Assembly: GCF_030269325.1 (NCBI RefSeq)
Contig: NZ_BSTD01000003.1
Span: 186,001-250,000, forward strand
Length of the DNA: 64,000 nt
Reading direction: 5' to 3'
Origin: Amycolatopsis sp. NBRC 101858
GTDB lineage: Bacteria > Actinomycetota > Actinomycetes > Mycobacteriales > Pseudonocardiaceae
The position numbers were made by a program, and so were the translations under genes. This document shows, one piece after another, positions 33,682 through 42,609 of this stretch. The notes below the pieces were generated by a model. That model was not told the DNA's origin. It saw only the letters and a program-made list of their open reading frames with translations, and ran no database searches. How positions within the stretch are numbered: position 1 is the first letter of the stretch; each line of letters begins with the position of its first letter.

Positions 33682-34095
33682 TCAGGGGTGGTAGCCCACG
33701 TACTCGTCCGACCGGCGGCGCAGCAGCCAACGGCCGCCGGACTCGCCGAACTCGTCGTGGTAGCGCGCGACGATCGCGGGAGCCCACGCGGTGCCGTCGA
33801 ACCTGAGCATGACGACGTCGCTGGTCGCCTTCGCCTCGTGGCCGGTCCACTCCGTCACGACCGTGTTGGCCACGATGTGCCGCCGCGGATGGGCCGGATC
33901 CGGCTGCCAAGCGGCCTGCGAGAACGCCTCACGGATGGCTTCCACGCCGCTCAGCGTCGCCATCCCGGGGATCTCGACCACGCCATCGGGCCAGTACAGC
34001 GCGACCATGTCGGCGACCCGGCCCTCGTCCTGCGCGTGCGCGTGTTCGGCGATGGTCGCTTCGACGCCCGCGTACACCGCGGCGAAACTCGTCAT
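33682..34095 (-). CDS. SnoaL-like (NTF2-fold) protein
   Basis: A 137-residue small protein with the NTF2-like cone fold: an N-terminal helix with DEGRVADMVALYW, then beta-strands ending in WLLRRRSDEYVGY. Members act as hydratases, isomerases or cyclases, or only bind ligand; no catalytic set is clear here. The start ATG shares one base with the stop of the cyclase gene (TGATG). A related protein (36523-36954) is encoded just beyond the operon promoter; both carry the same DxGRVxDxVAL pattern. Confidence 0.8.
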   Translation of the reverse strand: MTSFAAVYAGVEATIAEHAHAQDEGRVADMVALYWPDGVVEIPGMATLSGVEAIREAFSQAAWQPDPAHPRRHIVANTVVTEWTGHEAKATSDVVMLRFDGTAWAPAIVARYHDEFGESGGRWLLRRRSDEYVGYHP

Positions 34096-35027
34096 CACTT
34101 CAGCACGATCGGGGTGATCGGCGACCCGGTCGAGCCGGTGACCTTCAGGCCGGGCGCGCAGAAGAGGAACTCCCAGACGCCGTCGGCCTCGCAGTCCTCG
34201 GCCAGCTCCTCCAGGTTGAACATCTCCCCCAGGGTCAGCCCCATGTCGCGGATCGTGACCTGGTGGAACGGGATCATGGCGCCTTCGACCGGGCTCGGCC
34301 ACACCTCACCGGAGTGGTTGTCCATCGCCAGCGCCGCGACCTCGCGGCCGTGCAGCCACCGGCAGGTGTCCAGGCCGGGCCCGGGCGCGTTGCCCAGGAA
34401 GTGCGCCCGGTCGCCTTCGAGGAACCACTGGTAGGACCCGGTGCGCAACAGCACGATGTCGCCGGACCCGACCCGCACCCCCTGCCGTTCTTCCGCCGCC
34501 AGCAGGTCCGCCTCGGTGATCTCGTAGGAGTCCTCGAGCCGGTCGACGCCCTTGAGCCGCGGGATGTCGAGCAGCACCCCGCGGGAGATCAAGCGGGTCA
34601 CGGCGTGGTGGAAGGAGTTGCGGGAAGCCCCGGTGAAGTTGTTCACCGCGGCCGCCGGCACGTTGTTGTAGAACCGGCCGCCGTAGCCGGCGTGCGCGAG
34701 GCCGTCCCACTGCGTCGCCGACTGCAGGCCGGTGATGATCATGTCGTCGGCCGAGATCAGCCCGTCCGCGGTCGGGGTGTCCGAGGGCAGCAGCGTCATC
34801 AGGTGGATCGGGTTGGTCCGGAAGCCGCCCGCCTTGAACGGGCCTTCCTTGTCGAACGGCATCCCGAGGTCGAACGCCTTGCCGGTGCGCACGAGCTGCG
34901 CGGCCGCGATCCGCTTCTCCGGGGTCACGAAGTTGAGCGTGCCGATCTGGTCGTCCTCACCCCAGCGGCCCCAGTTGTTCAGCTCCTTGCCGAGCACGTG
35001 CTGCGGCCACACCTTTTCGTCGGTCAC
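34095..35027 (-). CDS. Cyclase family protein (paralogue of 25627-26556)
   Basis: A 310-residue PF04199-type metal-dependent hydrolase. It shares NNWGRWGEDDQIGTLNFVT and SRGVLLDIPRLKGVDRL with the cyclase at 25627. The metal-site segment is ATQWDGLAH, with Gln where the other copy has His (ATHWDALSH), so metal binding or specificity may differ. It is the second gene of the five-gene operon and is coupled to the SnoaL-like gene by a TGATG overlap. A lactone- or amide-opening role is possible. Confidence 0.85.
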   Translation of the reverse strand: MTDEKVWPQHVLGKELNNWGRWGEDDQIGTLNFVTPEKRIAAAQLVRTGKAFDLGMPFDKEGPFKAGGFRTNPIHLMTLLPSDTPTADGLISADDMIITGLQSATQWDGLAHAGYGGRFYNNVPAAAVNNFTGASRNSFHHAVTRLISRGVLLDIPRLKGVDRLEDSYEITEADLLAAEERQGVRVGSGDIVLLRTGSYQWFLEGDRAHFLGNAPGPGLDTCRWLHGREVAALAMDNHSGEVWPSPVEGAMIPFHQVTIRDMGLTLGEMFNLEELAEDCEADGVWEFLFCAPGLKVTGSTGSPITPIVLK

Positions 35028-35072
35028 GCGTTCTCCTCATCGATTCGCCGGCCGCGGCCGGGCGGGGTCGGC

Positions 35073-36248
35073 TCAGCGGGCCGGAGCCAGGCCGGCGATG
35101 TCGTTCCGTCTCAGGCGGACCTGCTTGGGCATCTTCCAGCCGAGCACTCCGGTTACGGCGCCGTTCCTGCGGTACCGGGCGACGAACCGGCCCGCCGCGA
35201 GCTCGCCGTCGGTGATCTCCACCTCGGCGTCCGCGGGCAGGAACCCGTGCACCTGGACCTTGACGTCGAACTGGTCGGTCCAGAAGTACGGCACCGGGGT
35301 GTAGGGCCGGTCGTCGCCGAGGATCGCCCCGGCAACAGCCTGGGCCTGTTCCGTCGCGTTGGTCCGGTTCTCCAGCCGGAGCAGGTCACCGAGGTGGTCG
35401 TGGTGCCAGCGGGCCACGTCGCCCGCCGCGTAGACGCCGTCGGCGGCGCGGCACCGCGAGTCGCACACCACGCCGTTGTCCAGGGTGAGGCCGCTGCCGT
35501 CGAGCCAGCCGGTCTCGGGGATCGCGCCGATCGCGACCACCGCCACGTCGGCGGGCAGCACCTCGCCGGTGCCGAGCCGGACTCCGGTCACCCTCCCCGC
35601 GTCGCCGGTGAACCCGACGACCCCGGTGCCGAGACGGAGCCGGACCCCGTGGGCGGTGTGGAGCCCGGCCAGCAGATCCGACACCAGCGGGCCGACCTGC
35701 AGGGCAAGAGGGGCCGGTTGCGGTCCGGTCATCGTGACGTCGGCGCCCATCGTCCGGGCCGTGGCCGCGATCTCGGCGCCCAGGACGCCTTCTCCGATGA
35801 CCACCAGCCGGGTGCCCGGGACGAGCTCCCGGCCGAGCGCCCGGGTGTCGTCGAGCGTACGGAGGACGTGCACTCCGGACAGGGCTTCCTGGCCGGGCAG
35901 CCTGCGCGGCCGTGCGCCGGTGGCGATCACGACGACGTCGGCCCGCAGGGCGCTACCCGACACGGTGTGCACGGTCCGCTCGCCCACATCGAGCCCCGAA
36001 GCGGGATCGCCCAGGAGGAAGGTCGCGTCGAGGGCATCCAGCGCCTCGGCCGCCCGCAACGCCGCACGGGCGGGCTCCCAGGCCCCCGAGAGCACCTGCT
36101 TCGAAAGCGGCGGCCGGTCGTACGGCGGGTGCGGCTCCGCGCCCAGCACGATGATCTTCCCGGTGTACCCCTTGCGGCGCAGCGCTTCCACGGTCGAGAG
36201 CCCGGCCGCCGACGCACCGACGACCAGCACCTTGCCGACGCCGGTCAC
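35073..36248 (-). CDS. NAD(P)/FAD ferredoxin reductase-like oxidoreductase
   Basis: A flavoprotein of the rubredoxin/ferredoxin reductase group. It has an N-terminal FAD motif (VVGASAAGLSTVEALRRKGY), PPYDRPPLSK, the ATGARPRRLPG hinge, a second Rossmann motif for NAD(P)H (VVIGEGVLGAEIAATA), the FAD-binding YAAGDVARW, and a C-terminal reductase domain. GTG 36248 gives 391 residues with the Rossmann fold near the N-terminus; GTG 36284 would add 12 residues. No ferredoxin, P450 or Rieske gene lies in the window, so its partner is elsewhere. It heads the five-gene operon. Confidence 0.85.
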   Translation of the reverse strand: MTGVGKVLVVGASAAGLSTVEALRRKGYTGKIIVLGAEPHPPYDRPPLSKQVLSGAWEPARAALRAAEALDALDATFLLGDPASGLDVGERTVHTVSGSALRADVVVIATGARPRRLPGQEALSGVHVLRTLDDTRALGRELVPGTRLVVIGEGVLGAEIAATARTMGADVTMTGPQPAPLALQVGPLVSDLLAGLHTAHGVRLRLGTGVVGFTGDAGRVTGVRLGTGEVLPADVAVVAIGAIPETGWLDGSGLTLDNGVVCDSRCRAADGVYAAGDVARWHHDHLGDLLRLENRTNATEQAQAVAGAILGDDRPYTPVPYFWTDQFDVKVQVHGFLPADAEVEITDGELAAGRFVARYRRNGAVTGVLGWKMPKQVRLRRNDIAGLAPAR

Positions 36249-36301
36249 GCCGTCACCCGGCAAGCACCGATGCTCATGGACCACGCCTCTCGATCGAGTT
36301 C

Positions 36302-36321
36302 ATTAGACCGACCGGTCGAAT
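36302..36321. promoter_or_regulatory. TetR-type operator between flavoprotein operon and SnoaL-like gene
   Basis: ATTAGACCGACCGGTCGAAT is symmetric at 16 of 20 positions. It lies upstream of the five-gene operon and of the divergent SnoaL-like gene. No regulator gene is adjacent, so the cognate TetR would be one of the others in the window or elsewhere. Confidence 0.5.
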
Positions 36322-36522
36322 CAACGATGCGGCCACCATACGCGCACCTGGCACCCCCGGGCAACGGCTCACTGAGAGCAGGGAGATACCTTGCACAGCA
36401 ACAAAATGGTGAACCGCCGGTACGTTGCCGGGCAGCGGTCGGTTGTTCTATCGTCGCCACGGACAGGTGCCCGCTGTTCTTCCGGCATCCCGAACATCCG
36501 TGTCACGACCGAGGAGCACCGC

Positions 36523-36954
36523 ATGCCCGCCACCCCCGGATCCGCCGTGCCGGAACACTCCGAGGTCATCGCCGAGGTCCGCCACGCCATCGCCGCCTAC
36601 TGCCAGGCCCTCGATGACGGCCGGGTCGACGACCTCGTCGCCTTGTTCACCCCCGGCGGTGTGTCCGCCCTGCCCGGCATGGACCCGGCCGAAGGGCACG
36701 ACTCGCTGCGCGCGCTGTACCGGGGACTGGCCGCTCGGGGCGGGACGCAGCGGCACCTCGTCGTCAACACCACGGTTTCCACCGAAGACGGGGGCCAGGT
36801 CAGCGCGATCAGCGATCTGGTGTTCCTGAGCCACGGCGAGAGCGGGTGGCAAGTCCCGCTGGCCGGACGCTACGAGGACGTCCTGACCCGGCACGACGGC
36901 GCCTGGCGGTTCGCCACCCGGTCGCTGACCTTCACGACGCCGGTGACGGCGTAA
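36523..36954 (+). CDS. SnoaL-like (NTF2-fold) protein
   Basis: A 143-residue NTF2-fold protein with an N-terminal helix (AIAAYCQALDDGRVDDLVALF) and a C-terminal strand (WRFATRSLTF). It is similar in layout to the protein at 33682-34095. GAGGAG lies 6 nt before ATG 36523; the frame is open from 36391 but without a binding site. It is transcribed away from the five-gene operon and may share its regulation. The catalytic role is unknown. Confidence 0.78.
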   Translation: MPATPGSAVPEHSEVIAEVRHAIAAYCQALDDGRVDDLVALFTPGGVSALPGMDPAEGHDSLRALYRGLAARGGTQRHLVVNTTVSTEDGGQVSAISDLVFLSHGESGWQVPLAGRYEDVLTRHDGAWRFATRSLTFTTPVTA

Positions 36955-36967
36955 GGCCGTAGCCGGA

Positions 36968-38560
36968 TCAGGTGGCTTGACGACGCACCGGCGTCTCAGG
37001 CTCGAGTGCCGCGGGCGTGACGACGGGGACACCCTCCACGACACCGGCCGCCGTCTCGCCCACGTCGGCGAGGTCCAGGCTGGCGCGGAGGGTGACCGGT
37101 TTCAGCAGCAGCGCCGCAACGACGGCGAGCACCGCGACGCACGCCGAGATGAGGAAGACGTGCCCGCTCGCGTCGCCGTAGGCGTCACGGACGATCTCCT
37201 GCGCGGCCTGGCCGGGTGCGGCGGCGGAGCCGCGCGCGGTCTGGTCGGCGACCTGACGGGCCAGCACCGCGCCGAGGACGGACACGCCGATCGTGCCGCC
37301 CAGGGAACGGAAGAAGCTGACCGAGGAACTGGCCGCGCCGACGTCCTTGAGCGGGACGGTGTTCTGCACGGCCAGGACGAGGTTCTGCAGCGTCATGCCG
37401 ACGCCGAAACCGACGAACAGCATCGCCACGCCCACGAAGGCCAGCGGAGTCGTCCGGTCGATCGTGCTGAGCCCGGCGAACCCGGCCATGAGGAACACCG
37501 CACCCGCGACGATGAACGGCTTGATCTTCCCGATCCTGCTGATCAGCCGGCCGGCGACGACGGAGGAGATCAGGATGCCGGCCATCATCGGGATCGTCAG
37601 CAGGCCCGCCTGCGTGGGGGCGTACCCGCGGCTGAGCTGGAAGTACTGGCTGAGGAACACCGAACTGCCGAACATGGCCGTACCCACCGCGAGACTGCCG
37701 ACGATGGCCAGCGCGGTGGTACGGCGCCTGATGATGCCGAGGGGCACGATCGGCTCCGCGACCCGCGTCTCCACCACCAGCGCGACGGCGAGGAGGATCA
37801 GCGCTCCGCCGACCATGAACGCGGTCGGCCACGACGCCCAGGCGAACGACCGGCCGACGAACGAGACCCAGATGAGCAGGACACTGACGCCCGACGCGAT
37901 GAGCGTCGCGCCCAGGTAGTCGATCTTCACGTCGCCACGCCGGATGACGGGCAGCCGGAGCGTCCGCTGGAGCAGCACCAGGGCGACGGCCGCGACCGGC
38001 ACCCCGACGAAGAAGCACCACCGCCAGCCCAGCCACGGCGTGTCGACCACGACACCACCGAGCAGCGGGCCGCCGATGGTCGAGACGGCCGTGACGCTGC
38101 TCAGATAGCCGCTGTAACGGCCCCGCTCCCGCGGCGGGATCATCGCGGCGATCGCGATCTGGACGAGCGCCTGCACCCCGCCCACCCCGATGCCCTGCAC
38201 CGCCCGCGACGCGATGAGCTGGCCGGCGCTCTGGCTCACCCCGGCCGCCATGGAACCGAGGACGAACACGGCGATGGCGGCTTGCACGAGCGTCTTCTTG
38301 CTGAACAGGTCGGACAGCTTGCCCCAGATCGGGGTCGTGGCGGCCGCGCTGAGCAGGGTTGCGGTGACAACCCAGGTGTACTGCGTCGGTGAACCGTTCA
38401 GCGACCCGATGATCCTCGGCAGCGCGGTCGACACCACGGTGCTGCTGAGCGACGAGACGAACAGCGCGATGAGCAGCCCGCTCAGGGCCTTGAGGACCTG
38501 TCTGCGCGCCCCAGGCTGCCCAACGCCGGTACTGGGCTCGTTCACCACGGTTGCGCTCAT
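36968..38560 (-). CDS. MFS multidrug exporter, DHA2 (14-TMS) family
   Basis: A 530-residue integral membrane protein with about 14 hydrophobic segments. Typical features are LIALFVSSLSSTVVSTALPRI at the first helix (motif D-like), the loop WGKLSDLFSKKT (motif A), and RAVQGIGVGGVQALVQIAI (motif C region). It matches the EmrB/QacA drug:H+ antiporters. It is divergent from a TetR gene with a perfect palindrome between, the classical arrangement for an inducible efflux pump. The substrate is unknown. Confidence 0.94.
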   Translation of the reverse strand: MSATVVNEPSTGVGQPGARRQVLKALSGLLIALFVSSLSSTVVSTALPRIIGSLNGSPTQYTWVVTATLLSAAATTPIWGKLSDLFSKKTLVQAAIAVFVLGSMAAGVSQSAGQLIASRAVQGIGVGGVQALVQIAIAAMIPPRERGRYSGYLSSVTAVSTIGGPLLGGVVVDTPWLGWRWCFFVGVPVAAVALVLLQRTLRLPVIRRGDVKIDYLGATLIASGVSVLLIWVSFVGRSFAWASWPTAFMVGGALILLAVALVVETRVAEPIVPLGIIRRRTTALAIVGSLAVGTAMFGSSVFLSQYFQLSRGYAPTQAGLLTIPMMAGILISSVVAGRLISRIGKIKPFIVAGAVFLMAGFAGLSTIDRTTPLAFVGVAMLFVGFGVGMTLQNLVLAVQNTVPLKDVGAASSSVSFFRSLGGTIGVSVLGAVLARQVADQTARGSAAAPGQAAQEIVRDAYGDASGHVFLISACVAVLAVVAALLLKPVTLRASLDLADVGETAAGVVEGVPVVTPAALEPETPVRRQAT

Positions 38561-38607
38561 CGGTTCGGCCTCCCAGTGGCCTCGGCGGGACGACTCGGAC
38601 AGTCATC

Positions 38608-38625
38608 TTACATTTTGTAATGTAA
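38608..38625. promoter_or_regulatory. TetR-type operator of the efflux pair
   Basis: TTACATTTTGTAATGTAA has perfect 7-bp arms (TTACATT/AATGTAA) around TTGT. It is centred between the exporter start (38560) and the TetR start (38682). Confidence 0.75.
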
Positions 38626-38681
38626 ACAGATGCTGTGTACAGTCATCACCGTGGGTGGCGCTCCGCACACCCTGGACCCCG

Positions 38682-39344
38682 ATGCGGGATAGTGGGCCGG
38701 TGGAATCGCAGCCGCGCTTGAGCCTGCGCGAAGAGCAGAAGAACCTGACTCGCAGCCGGCTGCTGGACGCCGCCGTCACGGTGCTGAACGAGAAGTCCGT
38801 CTTCGACGCGACGATGGAGGACATCGCCAAGGCCGCCAACATCTCCCGGGTCACGGTCTACGCGCACTTCCCCGGCAAGGGCGAGATCGTCCAGGCACTC
38901 GCGGAGCGCATGTACAACCTGATGGGCGAGGCGTTCGCCGACCTGGCCGCCCTCCCCCGCTTCACCCGGGCCGGCGTCCGGCAGTGGCTGGGCGCGACCG
39001 CTGACCGGTGGCGGGCCATGACTTCCCTGCTCCGCGCGGTCAGGCCCGCCTCGTCGCTGGCGGCGCGCGCGCCCTTCAGCCCGCGGGATCGCTATCTGGA
39101 GGCTCAGGCGCGGTACGTGTCCACTTTGGTCGGCGACTCGGCGCGATGGCGGGACGTACCCGATGCGCAGGCACGGCAACGAGCCGCGATGGTCGTGCTG
39201 CAGACGGAGTCGTTCATGACCGCGTGGGTCCAGGTGGGCATCCCGCTGGACACCGAAGACCCGCTCGAGCTGCTCGCCGACAGCCTCTGCTTCCTCCTGG
39301 AACCCGCGATCGAGAACGACGCGCGACGGCCGCCCGCGTCCTGA
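38682..39344 (+). CDS. TetR-family regulator of the adjacent exporter
   Basis: A 220-residue TetR-type repressor. The HTH lies in about residues 38-62 (ATMEDIAKAANISRVTVYAHF) and is preceded by the helix SRLLDAAVTVLNEK. The C-terminal domain is unremarkable. ATG 38682 or GTG 38700 may be the start; neither has a strong ribosome-binding site. It probably represses the DHA2 exporter and itself through the palindrome at 38608. Confidence 0.87.
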   Translation: MRDSGPVESQPRLSLREEQKNLTRSRLLDAAVTVLNEKSVFDATMEDIAKAANISRVTVYAHFPGKGEIVQALAERMYNLMGEAFADLAALPRFTRAGVRQWLGATADRWRAMTSLLRAVRPASSLAARAPFSPRDRYLEAQARYVSTLVGDSARWRDVPDAQARQRAAMVVLQTESFMTAWVQVGIPLDTEDPLELLADSLCFLLEPAIENDARRPPAS

Positions 39345-39370
39345 GCGCGTCTTCCCCCTGGGCGCCGGCG

Positions 39371-40669
39371 CTACCGGACGCTGCGGACGGGCAGCAGCAG
39401 GAGGCCGCCGAGGACACCGAGGACGGCGGCGATCGGGAACAGCGCAGTGTAGCTGTGGAACAGGGTGATGATCAGGCCCGCGCCTGCCGCGGCGACGGTC
39501 TGCGGCAGGGTCGCGGTGATGTTGATGATCCCGAGGTCCTTGGCGGCGTCGGTCGACGACGGCAGCACCTGGGTGATCAGGACGTAGTCCACCGAGAGGT
39601 AAGCCCCGAAGCCGAACCCGGTGACCGCCGCGTAGGCGATCATCCCGCCGACCGTGGGCGCGAACAGCGGCACGAGGGAGCCGATCGCCAGCACCGTGGC
39701 GACGATGACGAGAATCGGCTTGGTCCGGCCGAACCGGTCGACGAGAAAGCCGGCGACCGGCGTCGAAACCAGGACGCCGGCGAGCGTGGCCACGCCGACG
39801 ACCGGCACCGTCCGCACGGCACCCTCGGTGCCGAGCCCGACGTAGTCCTGCAGGGTGTAGAGAACGTAACCCGACACCAGGAAGTAGCCACTGTACAACA
39901 TGAACCGCGCGGCGAACGTCCAGGCGAAGTCGGGATGCTTCCGCGGGCTGACCCAGAACGTGCGCAGCAACGCCACGACCTGAACCGGCTTCTTCGGCTG
40001 GCCGATGTTGGACTGTGCACCCACGAGAGCGAGCAGCACGACACCCACCAGCAGGGCGACCCCGATGATCAGGTAGCCGGCGAAGACCGCCGAAGCGAAG
40101 CTCGAGCCGAACGCCTGCCCCGCCGTGGCTCCCACGAGCGCGGCGACCCCGAGCGACGACGAGAACATCCCGCGGCGCGCGACCGGCACCCGGTCCGGGA
40201 GGTTCGCGTACATGCTCGTCGAGATGCAGCCGACCGTCACGAACTGCATCAGGAACCAGAGCACGACGAGCTCGCCGATGCTCCCTGCCGAGCCCATCAG
40301 GATGGTCAGCACGAGGGTGAGCACGGCTCCGGCGAGCATGACCGGCACCCGCGCGCCCAGCCGGCTGCGCACCCGGTCGGACACCGCGCCCATGATCGGC
40401 CCCGAAATCATCGACCCGATCGCCCCGACGGCCAGGACCAGGCCGAGGGAGCCGACGTAGCCGGCCGGGTCGATCTTCTGGATCTGCAAAGCCAGCAGCG
40501 TCACCCCGACGGCGGCCCAGAGCACGCAGAGCAGGAAGTTCGTGACGGTCATGCCGACCAGCAGGCGACGCAACCCCGCCGGCCGGAGCGTCGGCCTGCC
40601 GGTCACGTCCACGCCAACCGGAGCGTCGGTCGCGCGGATTTTGTCGGACTCGTCGGGCAATGTCGCCAT
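39371..40669 (-). CDS. MFS transporter (12 TMS)
   Basis: A 432-residue major-facilitator protein with 12 predicted hydrophobic helices. It has GAVSDRVRSRLGARVPVML in the motif-A loop and VDRFGRTKP in the second-half equivalent loop. The pattern recalls the GPH/MelB-type and related actinobacterial carriers. It is divergent from a MaoC-type hydratase gene, with a 234-nt region between that holds no operator I can support. ATG 40669 gives a short cytoplasmic N-terminus. The direction of transport is unknown; uptake of a catabolic substrate is plausible. Confidence 0.88.
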   Translation of the reverse strand: MATLPDESDKIRATDAPVGVDVTGRPTLRPAGLRRLLVGMTVTNFLLCVLWAAVGVTLLALQIQKIDPAGYVGSLGLVLAVGAIGSMISGPIMGAVSDRVRSRLGARVPVMLAGAVLTLVLTILMGSAGSIGELVVLWFLMQFVTVGCISTSMYANLPDRVPVARRGMFSSSLGVAALVGATAGQAFGSSFASAVFAGYLIIGVALLVGVVLLALVGAQSNIGQPKKPVQVVALLRTFWVSPRKHPDFAWTFAARFMLYSGYFLVSGYVLYTLQDYVGLGTEGAVRTVPVVGVATLAGVLVSTPVAGFLVDRFGRTKPILVIVATVLAIGSLVPLFAPTVGGMIAYAAVTGFGFGAYLSVDYVLITQVLPSSTDAAKDLGIINITATLPQTVAAAGAGLIITLFHSYTALFPIAAVLGVLGGLLLLPVRSVR

Positions 40670-40903
40670 CGATGCACTTCCTTGTGCTGAGGAGCCGGTC
40701 GCCACGTGAGAGGTGAGCACGCAAATTGAAAGCGTTCTCTTCGTTCCGTCACGGCAGTTCGCCCGGTGAGCGGGACAGTCGGTCAACAGCGACAGTCGTC
40801 CATCCCGTTGACCGGTACCGGCAGCTGCGTTCCGCCAGGCGGCGCGGTTACGGTTTCCCTGACAGGGCCGGAGAATGCACGAACTGGGCGAGGTGGTGCG
40901 CCG

Positions 40904-41782
40904 ATGCCGATGGACCTCGGCGCGGTCGGGCGGAGCTGGGATTCGGGCGAGTACACCTGGACGCCGCAGGACGCCGTCCTCTACGCCCTTGCGGTGGGAG
41001 CCGGCACCCCGGATCCGTGCGCCGAACTCGCGTTCACGACTGAGAAACCTCCCGATACGGTCCAGCGGGTATTGCCGACCTTCGCAGTCCTGCCCACGAT
41101 CTCGCGACGAGGCCCGAAGCTGGGTGACTTCCCGCGTTCCCGGATGCGGCACGCGGAACAGCTGCTTCGGGTGACCGGCCTCCTGCCCGCCACCGGACGG
41201 GTCCGCGTGACCTCCCGCGTGACCGGCATCCACGACAAGCGGAGCGGTGCCCTCGTCGTCATCACCAACACCGTCACCGATGCCGGGACCGGCGAGCTCG
41301 TGGCCGAGACCATATCGGCGATCTTCGTTCTCGGCGAGGGCGGCTTCGGCGGCCCGCCAAGCCCGTCCACGCCGTGGAGCGAACCGGATCGGCCCGCCGA
41401 CCACGTCGTCACCTACCGGACGAACGACAACCAGGCGCTGCTGTACCGGCTTTGCGGAGACCGCAACCCGCTCCACTCCGATCCCTCGGTGTCCGCGCGC
41501 GCCGGCTTCGAACGCCCGATCCTGCACGGACTCTGCACCTACGGGTTCGCAGGGCGGGCGATCCTCCACGCCGTGTGCGGATCCGATCCGGCGCGGTTCG
41601 GTGAGATCCGCGCTCGGTTCGCTGCCCCCGTCCTGCCGGGGCAGTCCCTTTCCACGCACATCTGGGGCGACGGGGACAGCTTCCGGTTTGTGGTCAAGGC
41701 CGGTGACACCACCGTGCTCGACCGAGGCTTCTTCAGCAGGACAGAACCCCATGGGACCTCGACCGATCGGTACAACCCCTGA
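40904..41782 (+). CDS. MaoC-like (R)-enoyl-CoA hydratase
   Basis: A 292-residue double hot-dog hydratase resembling the hydratase-2 unit of peroxisomal multifunctional enzyme 2. The active-site signature is YRLCGDRNPLHSDPSVSARA, with D186 and H191 as catalytic residues. An N-terminal hot-dog repeat without the motif covers residues 1-150. It converts trans-2-enoyl-CoA to (R)-3-hydroxyacyl-CoA. GAGGTGG stands before ATG 40904, and the frame open from 40766 is not needed. The SDR at 63127, related to the dehydrogenase unit of the same multifunctional enzyme, could use its product. Confidence 0.88.
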   Translation: MPMDLGAVGRSWDSGEYTWTPQDAVLYALAVGAGTPDPCAELAFTTEKPPDTVQRVLPTFAVLPTISRRGPKLGDFPRSRMRHAEQLLRVTGLLPATGRVRVTSRVTGIHDKRSGALVVITNTVTDAGTGELVAETISAIFVLGEGGFGGPPSPSTPWSEPDRPADHVVTYRTNDNQALLYRLCGDRNPLHSDPSVSARAGFERPILHGLCTYGFAGRAILHAVCGSDPARFGEIRARFAAPVLPGQSLSTHIWGDGDSFRFVVKAGDTTVLDRGFFSRTEPHGTSTDRYNP

Positions 41783-41867
41783 CCTGATCGGACCCGGCCC
41801 GGCTGCCCGGACACGCCCGTGACGTGCGGCGCGTCCACGCGGGCACCGAAGCCCGTCCGACGGCGAA

Positions 41868-41873
41868 TATGCT
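41868..41873 (+). promoter_or_regulatory. -10 element for leaderless TetR message
   Basis: TATGCT ends 6 nt before the A of ATG 41880, as expected for a leaderless transcript. No Shine-Dalgarno sequence is present. Confidence 0.35.
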
Positions 41874-41879
41874 CCTGGT

Positions 41880-42599
41880 ATGCCACGACCACCAGGGCAC
41901 GGACCGGGCTACGAGATCAAGCGGCAGGAGATCATCGACCGGAGCGCCGCACTGTTCGCCCAGAAGGGGTACGCAGCCACCGGGATCGCCGAGATCGGCG
42001 AAGTCTGCGAGCTCGCTCGAGGCGCCCTCTACTACTACATCGGTTCGAAGGAAAACCTTCTCGTCGAGATCCAGAACCGCGTCATGCGCCCGCTGCTGCA
42101 GTCGGCACGCCGCATCGTCGCCCTCGACGACGACCCGGTGTTCCGGTTGCGCATGCTGTCCCACAGCCTGCTCGAGAACATCCTCGCCCGGCTCGACCAC
42201 ATCTGGGTCTACGAGCACGACTACCGCAACCTGCGTGGCGCCAACCGGGCACGGCTCCTGCGGCAACGCCGGGAGTTCGAGACCCTCGTCGAAGGACTCC
42301 TCGCCGAGGCCATGGACGCGGGCCAGTTCCGCAAGATGGACCCGCACCTGGCGACCCTGCAGTTCCTGAACCTGCACAACCACACCTATCAGTGGGTCAA
42401 GCCCGGCGGGCAGTGGGACGCCGCGTACCTCTCGGCCGAATACTGCGCCACCCTCATCTCCGGCTTCCGCAGCCAGGACTACGACCCCGAATACCTCGAC
42501 GGCCGGATGCGGGACGCCCTGGCCCGACGGGAGACCGCGACACCGGAGCCCGTCGCTTCGCGGGACAAGCCACGCACCGCTCGCCGCGGATCGGCGTGA
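41880..42599 (+). CDS. TetR-family transcriptional regulator
   Basis: A 239-residue TetR-type regulator. The HTH region is GYAATGIAEIGEVCELARGALYYYI at about residues 30-55. The C-terminal part carries VWYEHDYRNLRG-like segments common to the KstR2/PaaR-type branch. It starts 97 nt after the MaoC-type hydratase on the same strand and has no divergent partner. It may regulate the hydratase or distant genes. The message appears leaderless. Confidence 0.87.
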   Translation: MPRPPGHGPGYEIKRQEIIDRSAALFAQKGYAATGIAEIGEVCELARGALYYYIGSKENLLVEIQNRVMRPLLQSARRIVALDDDPVFRLRMLSHSLLENILARLDHIWVYEHDYRNLRGANRARLLRQRREFETLVEGLLAEAMDAGQFRKMDPHLATLQFLNLHNHTYQWVKPGGQWDAAYLSAEYCATLISGFRSQDYDPEYLDGRMRDALARRETATPEPVASRDKPRTARRGSA

Positions 42600-42609
42600 C
42601 CCGGACGGC

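Noticed and set aside
34263..36617. A 784-codon plus-strand frame across the cyclase and flavoprotein genes
   Set aside because: No recognisable motifs; it is antisense to two conserved enzymes.
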